Positions 18,398-31,777 of a stretch of 64,000 bases of DNA are shown piece after piece. The DNA comes from an uncultured SAR92 cluster bacterium (GTDB lineage: Bacteria; Pseudomonadota; Gammaproteobacteria; Pseudomonadales; Porticoccaceae): the NCBI GenBank assembly GCA_902527245.1, contig CABZOI010000001.1, positions 221,267 to 285,266 on the forward strand, written 5' to 3'. The position numbers were made by a program, and so were the translations under genes. The notes under the pieces were generated by a model. That model saw only the letters and a list, made by a program, of their open reading frames with translations, did not search any database and was not told the origin of the DNA. Within the stretch, counting starts at the first letter, position 1, and the number at the start of each line of letters is the position of its first letter.

Positions 18398-19594
18398 ATG
18401 CAAAGAATTCTATTTCTGACAATTACTGCACTACTGGTTGGTGCTTTTGTGGGATTGCTTCTTCAGAAAGAAGAAATATATCTGCTACTCGCGACTGAAA
18501 ACATTTCTTTTGAAATGACTGTTTGGACAGCACTTTTTTTATATTTACTTTCAATATTACTTGTTGTGATTATTATTTTAGTACTGACATGGGTTCTGGG
18601 TAAAAAAGGGATTAGATCATGGTTGATCGTAAGAGGTGAGCGTAAAAATCTTGAGAGTACGAAAAAAGGACTAGTTTATTTCATAGACTATGACTGGAAA
18701 AAAGCAGCGGATACCCTAGAAAAGTCTGCAAAAAAATCTTTGATACCATCAATTAATTATATTTTTTCTGCCAAAGCAGCTGCAGAATTGGAAGATTACG
18801 AAAGAGCCTATTCGAATCTTGGATCTTTAAAATTAGTAGATTCAAAAGCTGATTCGGTGTCAGAAAAAATCCGTGCTGAGTTGCTTCTGCGAGAAGAGAA
18901 ATTTGAGGAGTCAATTGAGATTTTAAAAGGGCTACTTAAAAAATTTCCACGAGATAGCGCAGTTAATAAATTATTAATTGATTGTTATTACTTAACTGAA
19001 AAGTGGAGTGAACTACAAAAGTCGTTATCACATATCAAAAAGAATCAGGTGTTGATTGCTTCATCTTTCGAATTGCTTGAGCTTGAAACTTATCAAAATT
19101 TACTTAAACATTTTAAATGGGATAAATCTAAACATATTCACGAACATATCGAAAAAATAGACGATTTGTGGGAGATGATTCCAAAACATATTCAAAGTCA
19201 TCCCTCCATTATATCGCGATATTTTGATCTTTTAGATTATGTTGATAATGCGGAGAAAATAACACAGCTTGTGATTAAACACATTAAAAAAAGTTGGAAT
19301 CATGAACTGATTAGACGTTTAGGTAATACCAAGCACTCTGCTCCAGAAAAGATTTTATCAGTTGCTGAAAAATGGTTATTTGATCGACCAGATGATCCAA
19401 TTCTTTTGGAATGTTTAGGAAACCTTTGCATTAATGCGTCTCTCCTAGGTAAGGCTAAAGATTATTTTTCCGCGGCATTAAAAATCAAATCGTCTCCAGG
19501 TTTATTCCTTAAGTTAGGTAAAGTTCTTTCGGAGATAGGTGAGGAAGAGGAGAGCAGGTTGATGTTTGAGCGAGGATTGGAGGAAAGCATTTAA
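18398..19594 (+). CDS. hemY: HemY-like membrane protein with TPR repeats
   Basis: 398 residues. Two N-terminal membrane helices (about 5-22 and 40-65), then helical TPR-like pairs through the C-terminus (for example FSAALKIKSSPGLFLKLGKVL). It matches the gammaproteobacterial HemY found after hemX, which is unrelated to the Bacillus HemY oxidase. Six bases separate it from hemX. Exact function unknown. Confidence 0.88.
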   Translation: MQRILFLTITALLVGAFVGLLLQKEEIYLLLATENISFEMTVWTALFLYLLSILLVVIIILVLTWVLGKKGIRSWLIVRGERKNLESTKKGLVYFIDYDWKKAADTLEKSAKKSLIPSINYIFSAKAAAELEDYERAYSNLGSLKLVDSKADSVSEKIRAELLLREEKFEESIEILKGLLKKFPRDSAVNKLLIDCYYLTEKWSELQKSLSHIKKNQVLIASSFELLELETYQNLLKHFKWDKSKHIHEHIEKIDDLWEMIPKHIQSHPSIISRYFDLLDYVDNAEKITQLVIKHIKKSWNHELIRRLGNTKHSAPEKILSVAEKWLFDRPDDPILLECLGNLCINASLLGKAKDYFSAALKIKSSPGLFLKLGKVLSEIGEEEESRLMFERGLEESI

Positions 19595-19616
19595 AAAGAT
19601 AAGTTACACTCAATAT

Positions 19617-21740
19617 TTAAAGGAATCCTCTATCTCTCATTAGCGCTTTTATATCTGGATCTTTTCCTCTAAATTTTCGATACGCTTCCATGGGGTCAAT
19701 AGAGTTTCTTGGTTCGAATAAAAATTTTACTAATTTTTCTGATAATTCGGCGTTGAATAAACCATTCTTAGATGACTGAAAATACTCAGCTGCATCCGAT
19801 GTTAAAACATCTGCCCATATATACCCATAATAACCTGCAGAGTAACCTTCTCCAGAGAAGATATGACCAAAGTGAGTGCTTCTATGGCGCATTACAATCT
19901 CCTCGGGCATGCCATAATTACTTAAGATGGTTCGTTCAAATTCGTCTGGCGAAATATCATTCGGATTAGATGTGTGATACTCCAAATCAACTATAGCGCT
20001 CGCTAAATATTCACCTGTTGCAAAACCTTGATTGAATTTGGAAGCATCTCTAATTTTGGAAACTAATGAATTTGGAATTACTTCTTCAGTCTCGTGATGA
20101 ACGAGGAATTTGCTGATTACTCGATCACTTAGAAGCCACCGCTCTAAGAGTTGAGATTGGAATTCAGTATAGTCTCTCACGCCGCCTCCAAGTCCTGGGT
20201 AGTTGACATTGGAAGATAGAGAATGAAGTGCATGACCAAACTCATGAAAAAAAGTTGTTGCATCATCCCAAGAAATAAGAGTTTTTTGATCCTCGCCAGA
20301 TTTAACAAAGTTTGAATTATTAGAGCTCAATACACTAGTTTCACCTAAGAAATCAGAATAGCTTCGGTAAGTGGTTGCCCATGCTCCTGATCTTTTTCCT
20401 TTTCTCGCGAACGGATCTAGATACCAAAGTCCCACATGTTCATCACTGCTTATAGATTTGACTTCCCACACTCGCACATCTGAGTGAAAGAGTGGTACGG
20501 AATTATCTTTAATCTCAATGAACTTAAAGTCAAAAAGTTCATTCGCGACAAAAAACATCGCATTGATTAAATTTTCCATTTGAAGGTAATTTTTTACTTC
20601 ATCAGAGCTTAAATCATATTTTTTTTGACGCACTTTTTCCGCATAATATCGATAATCCCAAGGTTTTATCTTGATGCTTTTCTGCTCTTTTGATGCAATT
20701 TTTTGCATCTCTCTGACTTCATCATTTATTTTGGAAACTGCGAAAGGCCACACAGACTTTAAAAGACTGAGTGCATTATCTGGATGTCCAGCCATTCGAT
20801 CCTCAAGACGCCACTCTGCATAATTTTCATATCCTAAAAGTTTTGACCGTTCATGTCTCAACTTCAATATCTCTTTGATAATGTCATTATTATCAAATAG
20901 ATCACCATTATCGCCGCGATTATAATAATTCATCCAAACTTTTTTTCTGAGATTTCTTTCAGCGGAAAATTTGAGGAATGGCTCCACAGATGATCTCGTA
21001 TTAGCAATTAAATATTTTTTTTCATACCCGAGTGCCTCAGCAGCTTGAGAGTATGATGAGATCAGTGATTGTGGTAGGCCGCTTAGATTTGATGAATCAA
21101 TTATTACAAAATAATTTTCTTCCTCAGATAAAACGTTATTACTAAATTTAGTATGTAATTCAGACAAACGAATATTTATGTTCTGATATCTTCTCTTTTG
21201 TGAATCACTTAGCGCAGCACCATTTCTTACTAATTTCTTATATTTTAATGTAAGAAGACGCTCTTGTTCTTTATCCAGTGCTAAGAGTTCTTTATTTGTG
21301 AACAAGTGCTCAATTCTCTTGAAGATCTTATTATCATGGTTAATCTCTGCATAGAATTGACTGATTTTTGGTGCCATACTCTCTTGGATAGTTCTAAACT
21401 CAGGTGTTGAGAGATTTGATGATAAAACACCGTAGTAAGAAAATACTCTGTCTAAAAGCCGACCAGTCTCTTCTAGTGCTAAAATTGTGTTTTCGAATGT
21501 TGGCTTCTCCGACTGATTTGCGATTTCATATATCTCAGATCTTGTCTGATCCATTCCCATGATTAAAGCAGATTTAAGATCATTTAAGTTAAGGTCGGTG
21601 AAATTAGGGACACCCCCGTAGGGGCCAGTCCATTCTCGTGTGAAAGAATTCATATCTAATCTCTCATCTTCCGATGCTTCATAACGCTCACAGCCAATTA
21701 AAAGCATTAAAAAAAGTGCAGCAACTGGAATCAGTCTCAT
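19617..21740 (-). CDS. M3-family zinc oligopeptidase, predicted lipoprotein (Dcp-like)
   Basis: About 707 residues. The zinc motif HEFGHALHSL lies near residue 495 and a second glutamate ligand follows in DYTEFQSQLLERW, as in peptidyl-dipeptidase Dcp. Unlike cytoplasmic Dcp or OpdA, it starts with a lipoprotein signal: MRLIPVAALF then LLIG-Cys17 with Glu at +2, predicting an outer-membrane anchor facing the periplasm. It probably trims short peptides. I chose the ATG at 21740; a TTG lies two codons earlier. Confidence 0.9.
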   Translation of the reverse strand: MRLIPVAALFLMLLIGCERYEASEDERLDMNSFTREWTGPYGGVPNFTDLNLNDLKSALIMGMDQTRSEIYEIANQSEKPTFENTILALEETGRLLDRVFSYYGVLSSNLSTPEFRTIQESMAPKISQFYAEINHDNKIFKRIEHLFTNKELLALDKEQERLLTLKYKKLVRNGAALSDSQKRRYQNINIRLSELHTKFSNNVLSEEENYFVIIDSSNLSGLPQSLISSYSQAAEALGYEKKYLIANTRSSVEPFLKFSAERNLRKKVWMNYYNRGDNGDLFDNNDIIKEILKLRHERSKLLGYENYAEWRLEDRMAGHPDNALSLLKSVWPFAVSKINDEVREMQKIASKEQKSIKIKPWDYRYYAEKVRQKKYDLSSDEVKNYLQMENLINAMFFVANELFDFKFIEIKDNSVPLFHSDVRVWEVKSISSDEHVGLWYLDPFARKGKRSGAWATTYRSYSDFLGETSVLSSNNSNFVKSGEDQKTLISWDDATTFFHEFGHALHSLSSNVNYPGLGGGVRDYTEFQSQLLERWLLSDRVISKFLVHHETEEVIPNSLVSKIRDASKFNQGFATGEYLASAIVDLEYHTSNPNDISPDEFERTILSNYGMPEEIVMRHRSTHFGHIFSGEGYSAGYYGYIWADVLTSDAAEYFQSSKNGLFNAELSEKLVKFLFEPRNSIDPMEAYRKFRGKDPDIKALMRDRGFL

Positions 21741-21776
21741 AATCAAAACAATTTACGCTATTTATGGGAAATTCTT

Positions 21777-23798
21777 CTATATCCGTTTCTTCTTGATATC
21801 TCTTATTATAAATCTGGCGGGATGTATGTCCAAACGAATTCGCTTTGGTATTGGAGGAATTTGGTTCGAAATTTCGGAAGCTAGTATCTCAGCGCAAAGA
21901 GGTGCATACGTTAATCCTCGCGAGCCCATACCACAATTTACATACAGATTAGGGAGATAGGTTCCAGTTTGTTGGGTAACTTTTTTTGCATCATCGCGCA
22001 AATAATCAAAATCATTTTTCATCTTGGTAAAATCTGGAACTGCACCAGTAAAAGGAAGATAATCTCGCGTGGTTCCCCTGAATCCGACTCGCCCATTAAT
22101 ATCTTCTGGATTTAGGTTCTTACTAAATTCATGAAATAACGAATCAATCTTGAAAATTTTCTCTAGATTGCTTTGATGATCAACTTGTCTGGTATAAGTA
22201 AAGTCATTGTTATGATTATATGTTGCACCACAGACATGTGAATTTTCGAAACTGGGTGTTATATATCCTTCAGCGCAAACTACACACTTGAGGTTTTTAC
22301 TGAAACTATTCGATTCAAACTGTGAGATTTGACCCCTTAATTTTTTGATTGATAGGAAGGATGTCTCATTAAAAACTTTTGCGGCATGAGAATTAGCTAT
22401 AACTAATTTATGAGCTGTGTTAACGATCTTTTTACGCTCATTTAATATTTCCCAGGAATTTTCAGATGCAATAAATCTTAAATCATCTGCTTTGCTTGAG
22501 ATAATTGGAATATCAAATTCTTTTACTAAATTTTTGCAAATTTTTGGTATTGAAAGCCATCCGAGTGTGGGGAAAAACAATCCACATTCGGCCGACAGAT
22601 TAAGACCAGCAATTTTTTTAAGAGTTTTGTTATAAAGTAATTCGAAAAAGTTCTCATTACGCCCGTATCTCAATGAAATATTATGGAATATTTTTTCTTC
22701 AGTGTTTGACTTGGGTAGAACAAGAACACCGCATTGTTGGCCGCATTCTTCCTCCCAGAATTTTTTGTAATAGTTGCTGGCAAATTGCAATGCAATCATA
22801 TTTAGATCTGCAAGTGAACTAGAATGAGCAGACAATCTTGGATAAAGAACAGCTCGATTATTGCCTGATGCTTCGATTGCAACGTCGCCATGCTGATCAA
22901 GAATTGTAATGTTAAAACCTCTTTTTTTTAAGGCTACCGCTGTTAAACAGCCAGTTATGCCACCACCAATGATGGTGATATTCTGTTTTTTTTTGAATCT
23001 TGTGGGCGTATATTTTTCAACATGCCATCCAAGTGGATTTACATAAGGTGAAATATTATGGTTATCTTTATAAGATGCCGTAATCATGCTTCGTTTTCCC
23101 CCGAATCCCTTACAAATCGAAACATTGAAACCGTTTTCAGCGAGTGTTTTTTGTAATTTTGAGGCTGCGCTAAATGAGGAAAGTGTCGTATGTTTTGAAG
23201 AAAGACGAGCAACTTGTTTTAATAAGTTGGATGACCAAGCACTCGGATTGAGATTTGGGGAAAATCCGTCTAAAAACCAACAATCAAATGATTCAAAATA
23301 ACTCGTATTAGAGTTTTGTTTGGATTGTATCAACTGACTGAAACCAATTTCGGCGTCGTCAATGATCAAGCATAATTGGACTTTCCCATTAAATAACTCG
23401 ATAAGATTGAATCCTTCAGTCAGTTTTGGATAGGTGTCTAGTAGTTGATTACTAACAGCATTTAGTGATTCATAAAATCCATGCAGAATTTTCATATCAT
23501 CTAGTTTTAGGGGCATCTTTTCTGTCGCAAAGTAAGCTAATCGTTTGTTTTTAAGATCTAATTCGAGCCATTTTTTGCAACAGTTCAAAAAGTTTATGCC
23601 CCCTCCAAAGCCAACCTCACCAATAGTGAAGAGATCTTTGTTCTCCGGGAGATTCAGCCATCTTAGTATTAGGTTATTTTTTTCTAAAAAGACATAAGTG
23701 CTCTCACTTAGCGCATCTTTTTTGGAAGAATAATAGTCATTATATTTTTTCGAAAAAAGCGTTCCTTCCCGTAATTCTGTCTCCGCATAGTTATTCAA
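21777..23798 (-). CDS. mnmC: Bifunctional tRNA wobble-uridine enzyme MnmC
   Basis: 673 residues, standard for the fusion. N-terminal methyltransferase domain with EVGFGGGINFL (residues 61-71) and WFLDGFSPNLNP; C-terminal FAD oxidoreductase domain starting with ITIIGGGITGC (~275-285). It converts cmnm5 to nm5 and then mnm5 on s2U34 of certain tRNAs. The only upstream start in frame is TTG, inside the end of the flavodoxin gene (8-bp overlap). Confidence 0.95.
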   Translation of the reverse strand: MNNYAETELREGTLFSKKYNDYYSSKKDALSESTYVFLEKNNLILRWLNLPENKDLFTIGEVGFGGGINFLNCCKKWLELDLKNKRLAYFATEKMPLKLDDMKILHGFYESLNAVSNQLLDTYPKLTEGFNLIELFNGKVQLCLIIDDAEIGFSQLIQSKQNSNTSYFESFDCWFLDGFSPNLNPSAWSSNLLKQVARLSSKHTTLSSFSAASKLQKTLAENGFNVSICKGFGGKRSMITASYKDNHNISPYVNPLGWHVEKYTPTRFKKKQNITIIGGGITGCLTAVALKKRGFNITILDQHGDVAIEASGNNRAVLYPRLSAHSSSLADLNMIALQFASNYYKKFWEEECGQQCGVLVLPKSNTEEKIFHNISLRYGRNENFFELLYNKTLKKIAGLNLSAECGLFFPTLGWLSIPKICKNLVKEFDIPIISSKADDLRFIASENSWEILNERKKIVNTAHKLVIANSHAAKVFNETSFLSIKKLRGQISQFESNSFSKNLKCVVCAEGYITPSFENSHVCGATYNHNNDFTYTRQVDHQSNLEKIFKIDSLFHEFSKNLNPEDINGRVGFRGTTRDYLPFTGAVPDFTKMKNDFDYLRDDAKKVTQQTGTYLPNLYVNCGMGSRGLTYAPLCAEILASEISNQIPPIPKRIRLDIHPARFIIRDIKKKRI

Positions 23799-24333
23799 AA
23801 TTTAATATGCCAAATTCAGTTAATATTTTCTTTGTCCAGACTTGTATTTTTGAGTCAGTTTGATCAAATTGATTTTCATCATCAAGTGGCAATCCGAGAA
23901 ACATGGATTCCTCAGCGTTTAATGCTTTTGAGTGAGTAAATGAATAACCTTGATTAGGCCATGTGCCCACCATAATCGCTCCTTGATCTTTTAATTTTTG
24001 CCATAAATAACCCATGGCATCTTGAAACCATTCTGGATATCCTATTTGATCACCGAGTCCAAAAAGTGCCACATACTTAGATTCTAAATTAATCTCCCTA
24101 AGTTCCTCCCACTGATCTTCCCAATCTTCTTGCAACTCTCCAAAATCCCATGTCGGTATTCCAGCAATAAGGTACTTGTAATCAGCCATTTTTAACACCG
24201 AGGTATCATTGATATCGTGGAGGCGAGTACAGTCAGTTTTAGTTAAAATATTAATCTCGGCACTGATTTTTTCAGCCGCCATCTCTGTGTAACAAGTTGT
24301 ACTGCCGTAAAACACACCTATTTTTTCTTTCAT
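23791..24333 (-). CDS. Flavodoxin (FldB-like)
   Basis: 180 residues. The FMN phosphate loop VFYGSTTCYTEMAA is at the N-terminus (GST-T pattern), with GIPTWDFGELQEDWE and FGLGDQIGYPEWF forming the flavin-stacking loops (Trp and Tyr). It is an electron carrier; the insert makes it a long-chain flavodoxin closest to FldB. It is translationally coupled to trmL (1-bp overlap) and mnmC. Confidence 0.93.
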   Translation of the reverse strand: MKEKIGVFYGSTTCYTEMAAEKISAEINILTKTDCTRLHDINDTSVLKMADYKYLIAGIPTWDFGELQEDWEDQWEELREINLESKYVALFGLGDQIGYPEWFQDAMGYLWQKLKDQGAIMVGTWPNQGYSFTHSKALNAEESMFLGLPLDDENQFDQTDSKIQVWTKKILTEFGILNFE

Positions 24334-24806
24334 TATGTTTTCCCAGTTTTCAAAAGACTAAAATTTGTTTGTCGTAGTGCTTCAAACAAAACTATTGCCA
24401 CCGCATTCGATAGATTTATACTCCTGCTTTTGGGTGCCATTGGTATTTTGAGCAAGTATTTTTCTCCGATAGTCTCTCTTATATTTGGGGGGAGACCTCG
24501 AGTCTCGGGACCAAAAATTAGTGTGTCTGTTGTTTGAAAATTTATATTTGAATATTCAATTGATCCTTTGGTAGTCAACCCATAGATATTTCTTGGCTTA
24601 ACTTTCTTAATGAAAGCGTTTAAATTTTCATGCACATCTAATTCAGTAAATTCATCATAGTCGAGGCCAGCCCTCCGAAGTCTTTTATTTTCGAGACTAA
24701 ATCCCAGAGGTTTAATGAGATGAAGTCGACAGTTAGTGTTTGCACATAGCCTTATAATGTTTCCTGTATTAGGAGGAATTTCAGGTTCGAATAAAACAAT
24801 ATTCAT
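24333..24806 (-). CDS. trmL: tRNA (cytidine/uridine34-2'-O)-methyltransferase TrmL
   Basis: 157 residues, the minimal SpoU/SPOUT form. N-terminal FEPEIPPNTGNIIRLCANT, the FGPETRGLP loop and the C-terminal knot IPMAPKSRSINLSNAVAIV. It 2'-O-methylates the wobble base of tRNA-Leu isoacceptors. First gene of trmL-flavodoxin-mnmC, so two wobble-modification enzymes are cotranscribed. Confidence 0.96.
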   Translation of the reverse strand: MNIVLFEPEIPPNTGNIIRLCANTNCRLHLIKPLGFSLENKRLRRAGLDYDEFTELDVHENLNAFIKKVKPRNIYGLTTKGSIEYSNINFQTTDTLIFGPETRGLPPNIRETIGEKYLLKIPMAPKSRSINLSNAVAIVLFEALRQTNFSLLKTGKT

Positions 24807-24839
24807 AATTTATATTTTTAAATGGCTCAGCTAACACCT

Positions 24840-24845
24840 TATAAT
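24840..24845 (+). promoter_or_regulatory. Candidate -10 box of the ferritin-like gene
   Basis: A perfect TATAAT sits in the divergent region between trmL and the ferritin-like gene. The matching -35 region (about 24817-24822) is only T/A-rich, so this is a moderate candidate. The leader would be about 80 nt long. Confidence 0.35.
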
Positions 24846-24930
24846 AATCTACGGAAATAAGTTATCACAGATGTGTACTAAGGTTTATTCTGTGGAGCTT
24901 GATTTTTATAACTTTAAGGGTTTTAGTTTT

Positions 24931-25386
24931 ATGCGAGAACAGGATAAAGAGAAAGCTATTTTAATTTTAAATCAAATTATGGAACTCGAGTTGTCAGGTG
25001 TAGTGCGATACACCCATTACTCACTTATGGTGTATGGTTATCATCGGATTCCAATCGTAAATTGGTTGAAAGAAAACGCTCAAGAGGGTCTCGAGCATGC
25101 GGGTAAAGCAGGCGAGATGGTAACGATGTTAGGCGGTCATCCCTCTCTAAAAATAGGAGCTTTACTTGAGACAGAGAAACATGATATTGGTGATATACTT
25201 AGGGAGAGTCTCGAGCATGAGGCGCTCACAGCAAGTGTTTATCATGAATTACTAGGGTTGGTGGAGGGTAAATCCGTTATATTAGAAGAATACGCAAGAG
25301 GAATGATACATCTGGAGGAGCAGCACCTAGATGAGGTTAACAAAATGCTGCGGAAACCAGGCGATCTTGCGCCCTTTGAAGCGTAA
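24931..25386 (+). CDS. Ferritin-like/bacterioferritin-type diiron protein
   Basis: 151 residues, all helical. Spaced carboxylate/His ligands of a four-helix diiron bundle are visible: MELELSGVVRYTHY, EGLEHAGKAGEM, ESLEHEALTAS and HLEEQHLDEV. It resembles bacterioferritin-type or Dps-like ferritin domain proteins that oxidise and store iron; no clear heme-binding methionine can be assigned. The ATG at 24931 has AAGGG 11 nt upstream and fits the family start; the frame extends 20 codons earlier without a good ribosome site. Confidence 0.82.
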   Translation: MREQDKEKAILILNQIMELELSGVVRYTHYSLMVYGYHRIPIVNWLKENAQEGLEHAGKAGEMVTMLGGHPSLKIGALLETEKHDIGDILRESLEHEALTASVYHELLGLVEGKSVILEEYARGMIHLEEQHLDEVNKMLRKPGDLAPFEA

Positions 25387-25426
25387 ACTGATAGAAGCTA
25401 AAAATATTTAATTAAGGAGTTTAAAA

Positions 25427-26224
25427 ATGAGTGCAAAAATAATGAATGGGCTACATTTACACAAAAGTGGATTTTTTTTTGCGGTAGTTCTTGTGATGCT
25501 CAGTATAACTCCTCTATCAGTGCAATCTGAACGCGATACTTCTAGAGATAAATATAGGAATCCATATTCAACCCTTGAATTCTTCGGATTAAATCCTGAA
25601 ATGGATGTTCTTGAAATATCCCCAGGTGGAGGTTGGTATACTGAAGTTCTAGCCCCTTACCTAAAGGGAACTCTCTTTGCGGCACATTTTAACCCAGACG
25701 GTGATAGAGCTTATTACAAAAGATCCAGAGATAATTACGTTAAGCGAATTGAGTCTGATCCCAAGTTATTTAAAAATGTGAGCATTGCAATATTTGACGC
25801 AGATCAAAATATTTTGACTGTAGACAATGACTCCGTTGATGCCGTCCTCACTTTCAGAAATGTCCATAGTTGGCTCCGCTCAAACTCAGAATCTAATGCT
25901 TTCGCTCTTTTTTTTAAAGCGCTAAAGCCAGGTGGAATTCTTGGGATTGTGCAACATAGAGCCAAACCAGGTACAACAATAAAAGCAATGAAAAACTCTG
26001 GTTACGTAACAGAAGAATACGTAATTGAGCTTGCAAAAAACGCTGGCTTTGTCTTTGAGGCGTCCTCTGAAATTAATTCTAATGAAAAGGATACGACAGA
26101 CCATCCGAAAGGTGTTTGGACATTGCCGCCCTCGTTAAGTTTAGGAGACAGTGACAAGGAATTTTATCTTTCAATCGGGGAAAGTGATCGGATGACTTTG
26201 AGGTTCAGGAAACCTTCAGTTTGA
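25427..26224 (+). CDS. Predicted secreted class I methyltransferase (COG4798-type)
   Basis: 265 residues. A hydrophobic signal peptide (about residues 14-33, ending TPLSVQS) precedes a Rossmann methyltransferase: motif I LEISPGGGWYTEVLAP (~62-77), a following acidic strand end, and a C-terminal GESDRMTLRF tail typical of this family. The predicted export is odd because S-adenosylmethionine is cytoplasmic; the substrate is unknown. AAGGAG lies 8 nt before the ATG. It follows the ferritin-like gene by 40 bases and overlaps yheU by 4. Confidence 0.8.
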   Translation: MSAKIMNGLHLHKSGFFFAVVLVMLSITPLSVQSERDTSRDKYRNPYSTLEFFGLNPEMDVLEISPGGGWYTEVLAPYLKGTLFAAHFNPDGDRAYYKRSRDNYVKRIESDPKLFKNVSIAIFDADQNILTVDNDSVDAVLTFRNVHSWLRSNSESNAFALFFKALKPGGILGIVQHRAKPGTTIKAMKNSGYVTEEYVIELAKNAGFVFEASSEINSNEKDTTDHPKGVWTLPPSLSLGDSDKEFYLSIGESDRMTLRFRKPSV

Positions 26225-26451
26225 TAAAAATTCCAATTGAGAGTCTTGATCGATCTATTATATTTTCAATAATCGAAGAATTTGTTTTAAGAGAGGGCAC
26301 TGACTATGGCGCTTATGAGGTCAATTTTCAGAGTAAGATCGATGAGATATATAGGAAGTTGGAGAGTGCTGAGTACTCAATCTCTTATGACGAATCCACA
26401 GAGTCTTGTACAATAATTGCTAACGTCAGTCTCGATAAATATTGCAATTAG
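26221..26451 (+). CDS. yheU: YheU family (UPF0270) protein
   Basis: 76 residues. I-P-I-E-S-L-D, then EEFVLREGTDYG, is the diagnostic YheU core. It starts at a TTG that overlaps the stop of the upstream methyltransferase gene (TTGA), indicating translational coupling. The protein has no established function in any organism that I know of. Confidence 0.87.
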   Translation: MIKIPIESLDRSIIFSIIEEFVLREGTDYGAYEVNFQSKIDEIYRKLESAEYSISYDESTESCTIIANVSLDKYCN

Positions 26452-26457
26452 ATAAAA

Positions 26458-27816
26458 ATGAATACGAATCAGAGTTCCCAGAAATTAGCTGAGCAAATTT
26501 TTGCGCCTATTGAGGATCAACTCAGTAAAGATTGCAAAGTATGCGTTGCGTTCAGCGGCGGTTTAGACTCGAGAGTATTACTTGAGTTGACGATCAAAAA
26601 AATTTCGTTAGACAGACTACTAGTAATTCATGTTAATCATGACCTATCTGCCGAGGCGGATTACTGGCAAAGACATGTGGAGGAAACCTGTGATTCGATC
26701 GGTGTTCAGTTGGTCACTGAAAAAGTAACTGTTCAATCTGCAGGCAAGGGTCTTGAGGCTGCGGCTAGAGATATCAGATATAAAGTCTTTGACAAGCACA
26801 TGGCTGAGAGTGATATTTTGCTACAAGGTCATCATTTTGATGATCAGGTGGAGACAATTCTTTACAGGCTACTCAGAGGTTCAGGCGCGAAAGGGCTTGC
26901 GGGTATTCCAAAGACTAGAAAGCTATCTAGAGGGATATTATTCAGACCCCTTTTGGGAATCAAAAGGAGTGATTTAGAAAATTTTGCCAAAACATGTTCA
27001 CTGAAATGGATAGAGGATGAATCCAATAAAAATAATGAATTTGATCGAAACTTTATAAGAAACAACATACTACCTAAAATTACCGAGCGATGGCCTGATT
27101 ATCACGCTCGTTTTGACACTTTAATACGCAATAGTAGATCAAATAAAAGATTATCAGCATCTATCTTTAAGCAAGATATACAGACTCTTGATCAAAAACA
27201 GGAGAGGGGGGGTCATTCCATAGATATAAGAGTATTTTCTTCGCTTGACAGAGTTAGACAAAAAAACGTTTTGCTTTATTGGGCTGACTCGAATGGAATG
27301 CAAAGTCCGGGGCATAAAATTATACGTGAAATTTTAGACTCTCTTTTGAATGCGGATGAAGATAAAAAGTCGCAAGTAAATTTCCGTCAGACTCAATATC
27401 GAAAATATAGAGACAGAGTGTATCTGCTGGATGGAAAATCTTTTTCAGATCTAGAAATTTTAAGAAGCCAAAAGATAGTCTGGAATAAAGAGTCACGATT
27501 GGATTTGGATCCTGTTAGCCATTTAAAATTTGACGTCACTCAAGGTAATGGAATTCGTTATCCCAAGAAGGTGCCGGTAATAATTAAGTTTCGAAAGGGA
27601 GGCGAGCGATCGCATCCGTCTGGCAGAGAGCATTCCAATAGTTTAAAAAAATGCCTTCAAGAGTCGGGTTTGGAACCGTGGTGGCGAGATTATGTTCCTC
27701 TTATTTACTTCGGCAGTGAACTTGTTGCTGTTGGGGATTTATGGATCCAGAAAGATTGGGAGGCTGGGATTAAAGAGCCAAGTTTAAAGGTTAGTTGGAT
27801 TACAAAAACCTTATAG
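26458..27816 (+). CDS. tilS: tRNA(Ile)-lysidine synthase
   Basis: 452 residues. The PP-loop ATP site SGGLDS lies at about residues 34-39, with the HHFDDQVET loop and the RNFIRNNILP segment typical of TilS, then the long C-terminal domain of the E. coli-like form. It changes C34 of tRNA-Ile(CAU) to lysidine and is essential in bacteria. It follows yheU by 6 bases. Confidence 0.95.
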   Translation: MNTNQSSQKLAEQIFAPIEDQLSKDCKVCVAFSGGLDSRVLLELTIKKISLDRLLVIHVNHDLSAEADYWQRHVEETCDSIGVQLVTEKVTVQSAGKGLEAAARDIRYKVFDKHMAESDILLQGHHFDDQVETILYRLLRGSGAKGLAGIPKTRKLSRGILFRPLLGIKRSDLENFAKTCSLKWIEDESNKNNEFDRNFIRNNILPKITERWPDYHARFDTLIRNSRSNKRLSASIFKQDIQTLDQKQERGGHSIDIRVFSSLDRVRQKNVLLYWADSNGMQSPGHKIIREILDSLLNADEDKKSQVNFRQTQYRKYRDRVYLLDGKSFSDLEILRSQKIVWNKESRLDLDPVSHLKFDVTQGNGIRYPKKVPVIIKFRKGGERSHPSGREHSNSLKKCLQESGLEPWWRDYVPLIYFGSELVAVGDLWIQKDWEAGIKEPSLKVSWITKTL

Positions 27817-27846
27817 AATCAATTGGATCTTTCTGATATTCTATTT

Positions 27847-27868
27847 ACCCATCTTATCAAGGATGGGT
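27847..27868 (+). promoter_or_regulatory. Hairpin between tilS and pyrG
   Basis: ACCCATC (27847-27853) pairs perfectly with GATGGGT (27862-27868), loop of eight. No T run follows, so it is not a classic intrinsic terminator. A TATAAA (27873-27878) just after it could be a pyrG -10 box. Possible mRNA processing or attenuation site; function not known. Confidence 0.35.
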
Positions 27869-27934
27869 CTACTATAAATTCCTGAAAAGATCATCAAACT
27901 TGTGAAAGTAAATTTTGGCTAAGGCCCAGGGTAG

Positions 27935-30426
<2,492 letters not shown>

Positions 30427-30457
30427 TTAATTCCATTTAGATGGAAAGTGTGATTAA

Positions 30458-31738
<1,281 letters not shown>

Positions 31739-31777
31739 GATTTTAAAATTCCAGTAATTTTAGGATTTGCAAGAATT

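Noticed and set aside
27847..27868. Hairpin before pyrG considered as a CTP-sensing attenuator
   Set aside because: The known pyrG attenuation needs an initial G-run and a terminator with T tract; neither is seen.
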